Of a stretch of 64,000 nucleotides of DNA, positions 63,595 to 64,000 are shown one piece after another. Made by a program: the position numbers and the translations under genes. Every line of letters starts with the position of its first letter. The stretch's first letter is position 1. Origin of the DNA: CAWGJF01 sp963822905 (GTDB lineage Bacteria > Bacteroidota > Ignavibacteria > Ignavibacteriales > Ignavibacteriaceae). Below the pieces are notes generated by a model, which was not told the origin of the DNA, made no database searches, and saw nothing but the letters and a program-made list of their open reading frames with translations. The stretch spans positions 1,426,001 to 1,490,000 of the forward strand of contig CAWGJF010000001.1 of assembly GCA_963822905.1 (NCBI GenBank), read 5' to 3'.

Positions 63595-64000
63595 GTGAAA
63601 CATTTTATAATTGATGGAAATAACCTGATTGGAAAAATGAAAGACCTGCAATCGCTTCAGAGGAATAACAAACAAGCGAGCAGGGAGAAACTGGCTGTAA
63701 TCCTTGAACGATATTTTGTTAAGAAAAAAGCAAAGATTACATTGCATTTTGATGGTTTTGCCAATGAACCAATAAATGTTTCAAAACTTAAAATTATTTA
63801 TTCTGAAAATAGAACAGCTGATGATATCATTAAGAATCAAATTGAAAATAGTAATAATAGAAAAAATCTTATAGTTGTTACATCAGATAATAACCTCAGG
63901 GAATTTGCAAGAGTATGCTCTTGTGAAGTAATCAAGTCAGAAGAATTTGTGAAACTACTATCTACTTCACAAAATGAGAATGAAGAAAATGAAAAGATAT
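63595..64000 (+). CDS. NYN-domain (YacP-like) protein, N-terminal part (runs off window)
   Basis: An open frame from GTG 63595 (AAGGA seven bases upstream) runs past the window end, 135 codons so far. It begins KHFIIDGNNLIGKMK, the nuclease-type D-G-N-N motif, and continues with LHFDGFANEP, YSENRTADDIIKNQI and LIVVTSDNNLREFA, the acidic motifs of the NYN/PIN-like fold of YacP-type ribonucleases. The asparagine/glutamate-rich region near the edge suggests a linker to a further domain. It may be co-transcribed with lptD (56-base gap). Confidence 0.8.
   Translation, partial: MKHFIIDGNNLIGKMKDLQSLQRNNKQASREKLAVILERYFVKKKAKITLHFDGFANEPINVSKLKIIYSENRTADDIIKNQIENSNNRKNLIVVTSDNNLREFARVCSCEVIKSEEFVKLLSTSQNENEENEKI

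Noticed and set aside
1..64000. tRNA or rRNA genes, CRISPR arrays, insertion sequences, prophage
   Set aside because: I looked in the gaps between genes on both strands and saw no cloverleaf, regular spacer array, transposase or phage structural gene.

Overview
The window looks like a piece of chromosome from a low-GC member of the Ignavibacteria / Bacteroidota-Chlorobiota group. Five predicted secreted proteins end in the same type IX secretion (T9SS) sorting domain with the NYPNPFNP-type motif seen in that lineage. The window also has a T9SS plug-domain protein, a PorV-like outer-membrane protein, a Bacteroidota-style LptD, a giant hybrid sensor kinase with an AraC output, many weak ribosome binding sites and several TTG starts. 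This assignment is inference from protein families; no rRNA gene is present to confirm it.

Layout. 1-2.1 kb: the N-terminal part of an outer-membrane-like protein (minus strand) and a methyltransferase gene broken by one in-frame TAG. 2.1-7.0 kb: the front half of complex I, nuoABCD-EF, interrupted between nuoD and nuoE by a four-helix-bundle gene flanked by a 15-nt inverted repeat. 7.1-11.3 kb: ferritin, gap, pgk, a rhomboid protease and a small lipoprotein. 11.3-16.8 kb: a RecQ helicase and a large secreted BNR-repeat protein. 17-21.7 kb: 3-hydroxyacyl-CoA dehydrogenase, acetate kinase, an atypical SDR and an FAD-dependent dehydrogenase. 21.8-31.4 kb: a six-gene minus-strand operon containing two ATP-grasp-type proteins, a GCS2-type carboxylate-amine ligase, a class I glutamine amidotransferase, a 1221-residue GH13 protein with an N-terminal HExxH motif, and a secreted sugar dehydrogenase. 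This is the most system-like unknown in the window.

31.6-41.3 kb: mutS, a DUF1684 lipoprotein, an OmpA protein with six 30-residue calcium-type repeats, a MORN-repeat protein, the overlapping agmatine-to-putrescine pair (N-carbamoylputrescine amidase and agmatine deiminase) and a PorV-like protein. 41.4-44.4 kb: the three-gene proton-translocating transhydrogenase operon, closed by a strong bidirectional terminator. 44.4-46.3 kb: an unknown membrane-anchored protein, two copies of a 16-bp perfect palindrome, and a small Cys/His-rich membrane protein. 46.3-56.6 kb: a cysteine-desulfurase-like enzyme, three T9SS cargo proteins (two share an almost identical 160-bp 3' module) and a 1397-residue hybrid two-component regulator. 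56.8-64 kb: a small protein, the T9SS plug protein, an oxidoreductase, a lipoprotein, an ROK kinase, LptD and the start of a NYN-domain protein.

Taken together the genes describe a respiring, sugar-metabolising cell: glycolysis, acetate production, complex I and transhydrogenase for redox balance, and a large investment in T9SS-exported surface proteins. I saw no tRNA, rRNA, CRISPR array, insertion sequence or prophage.
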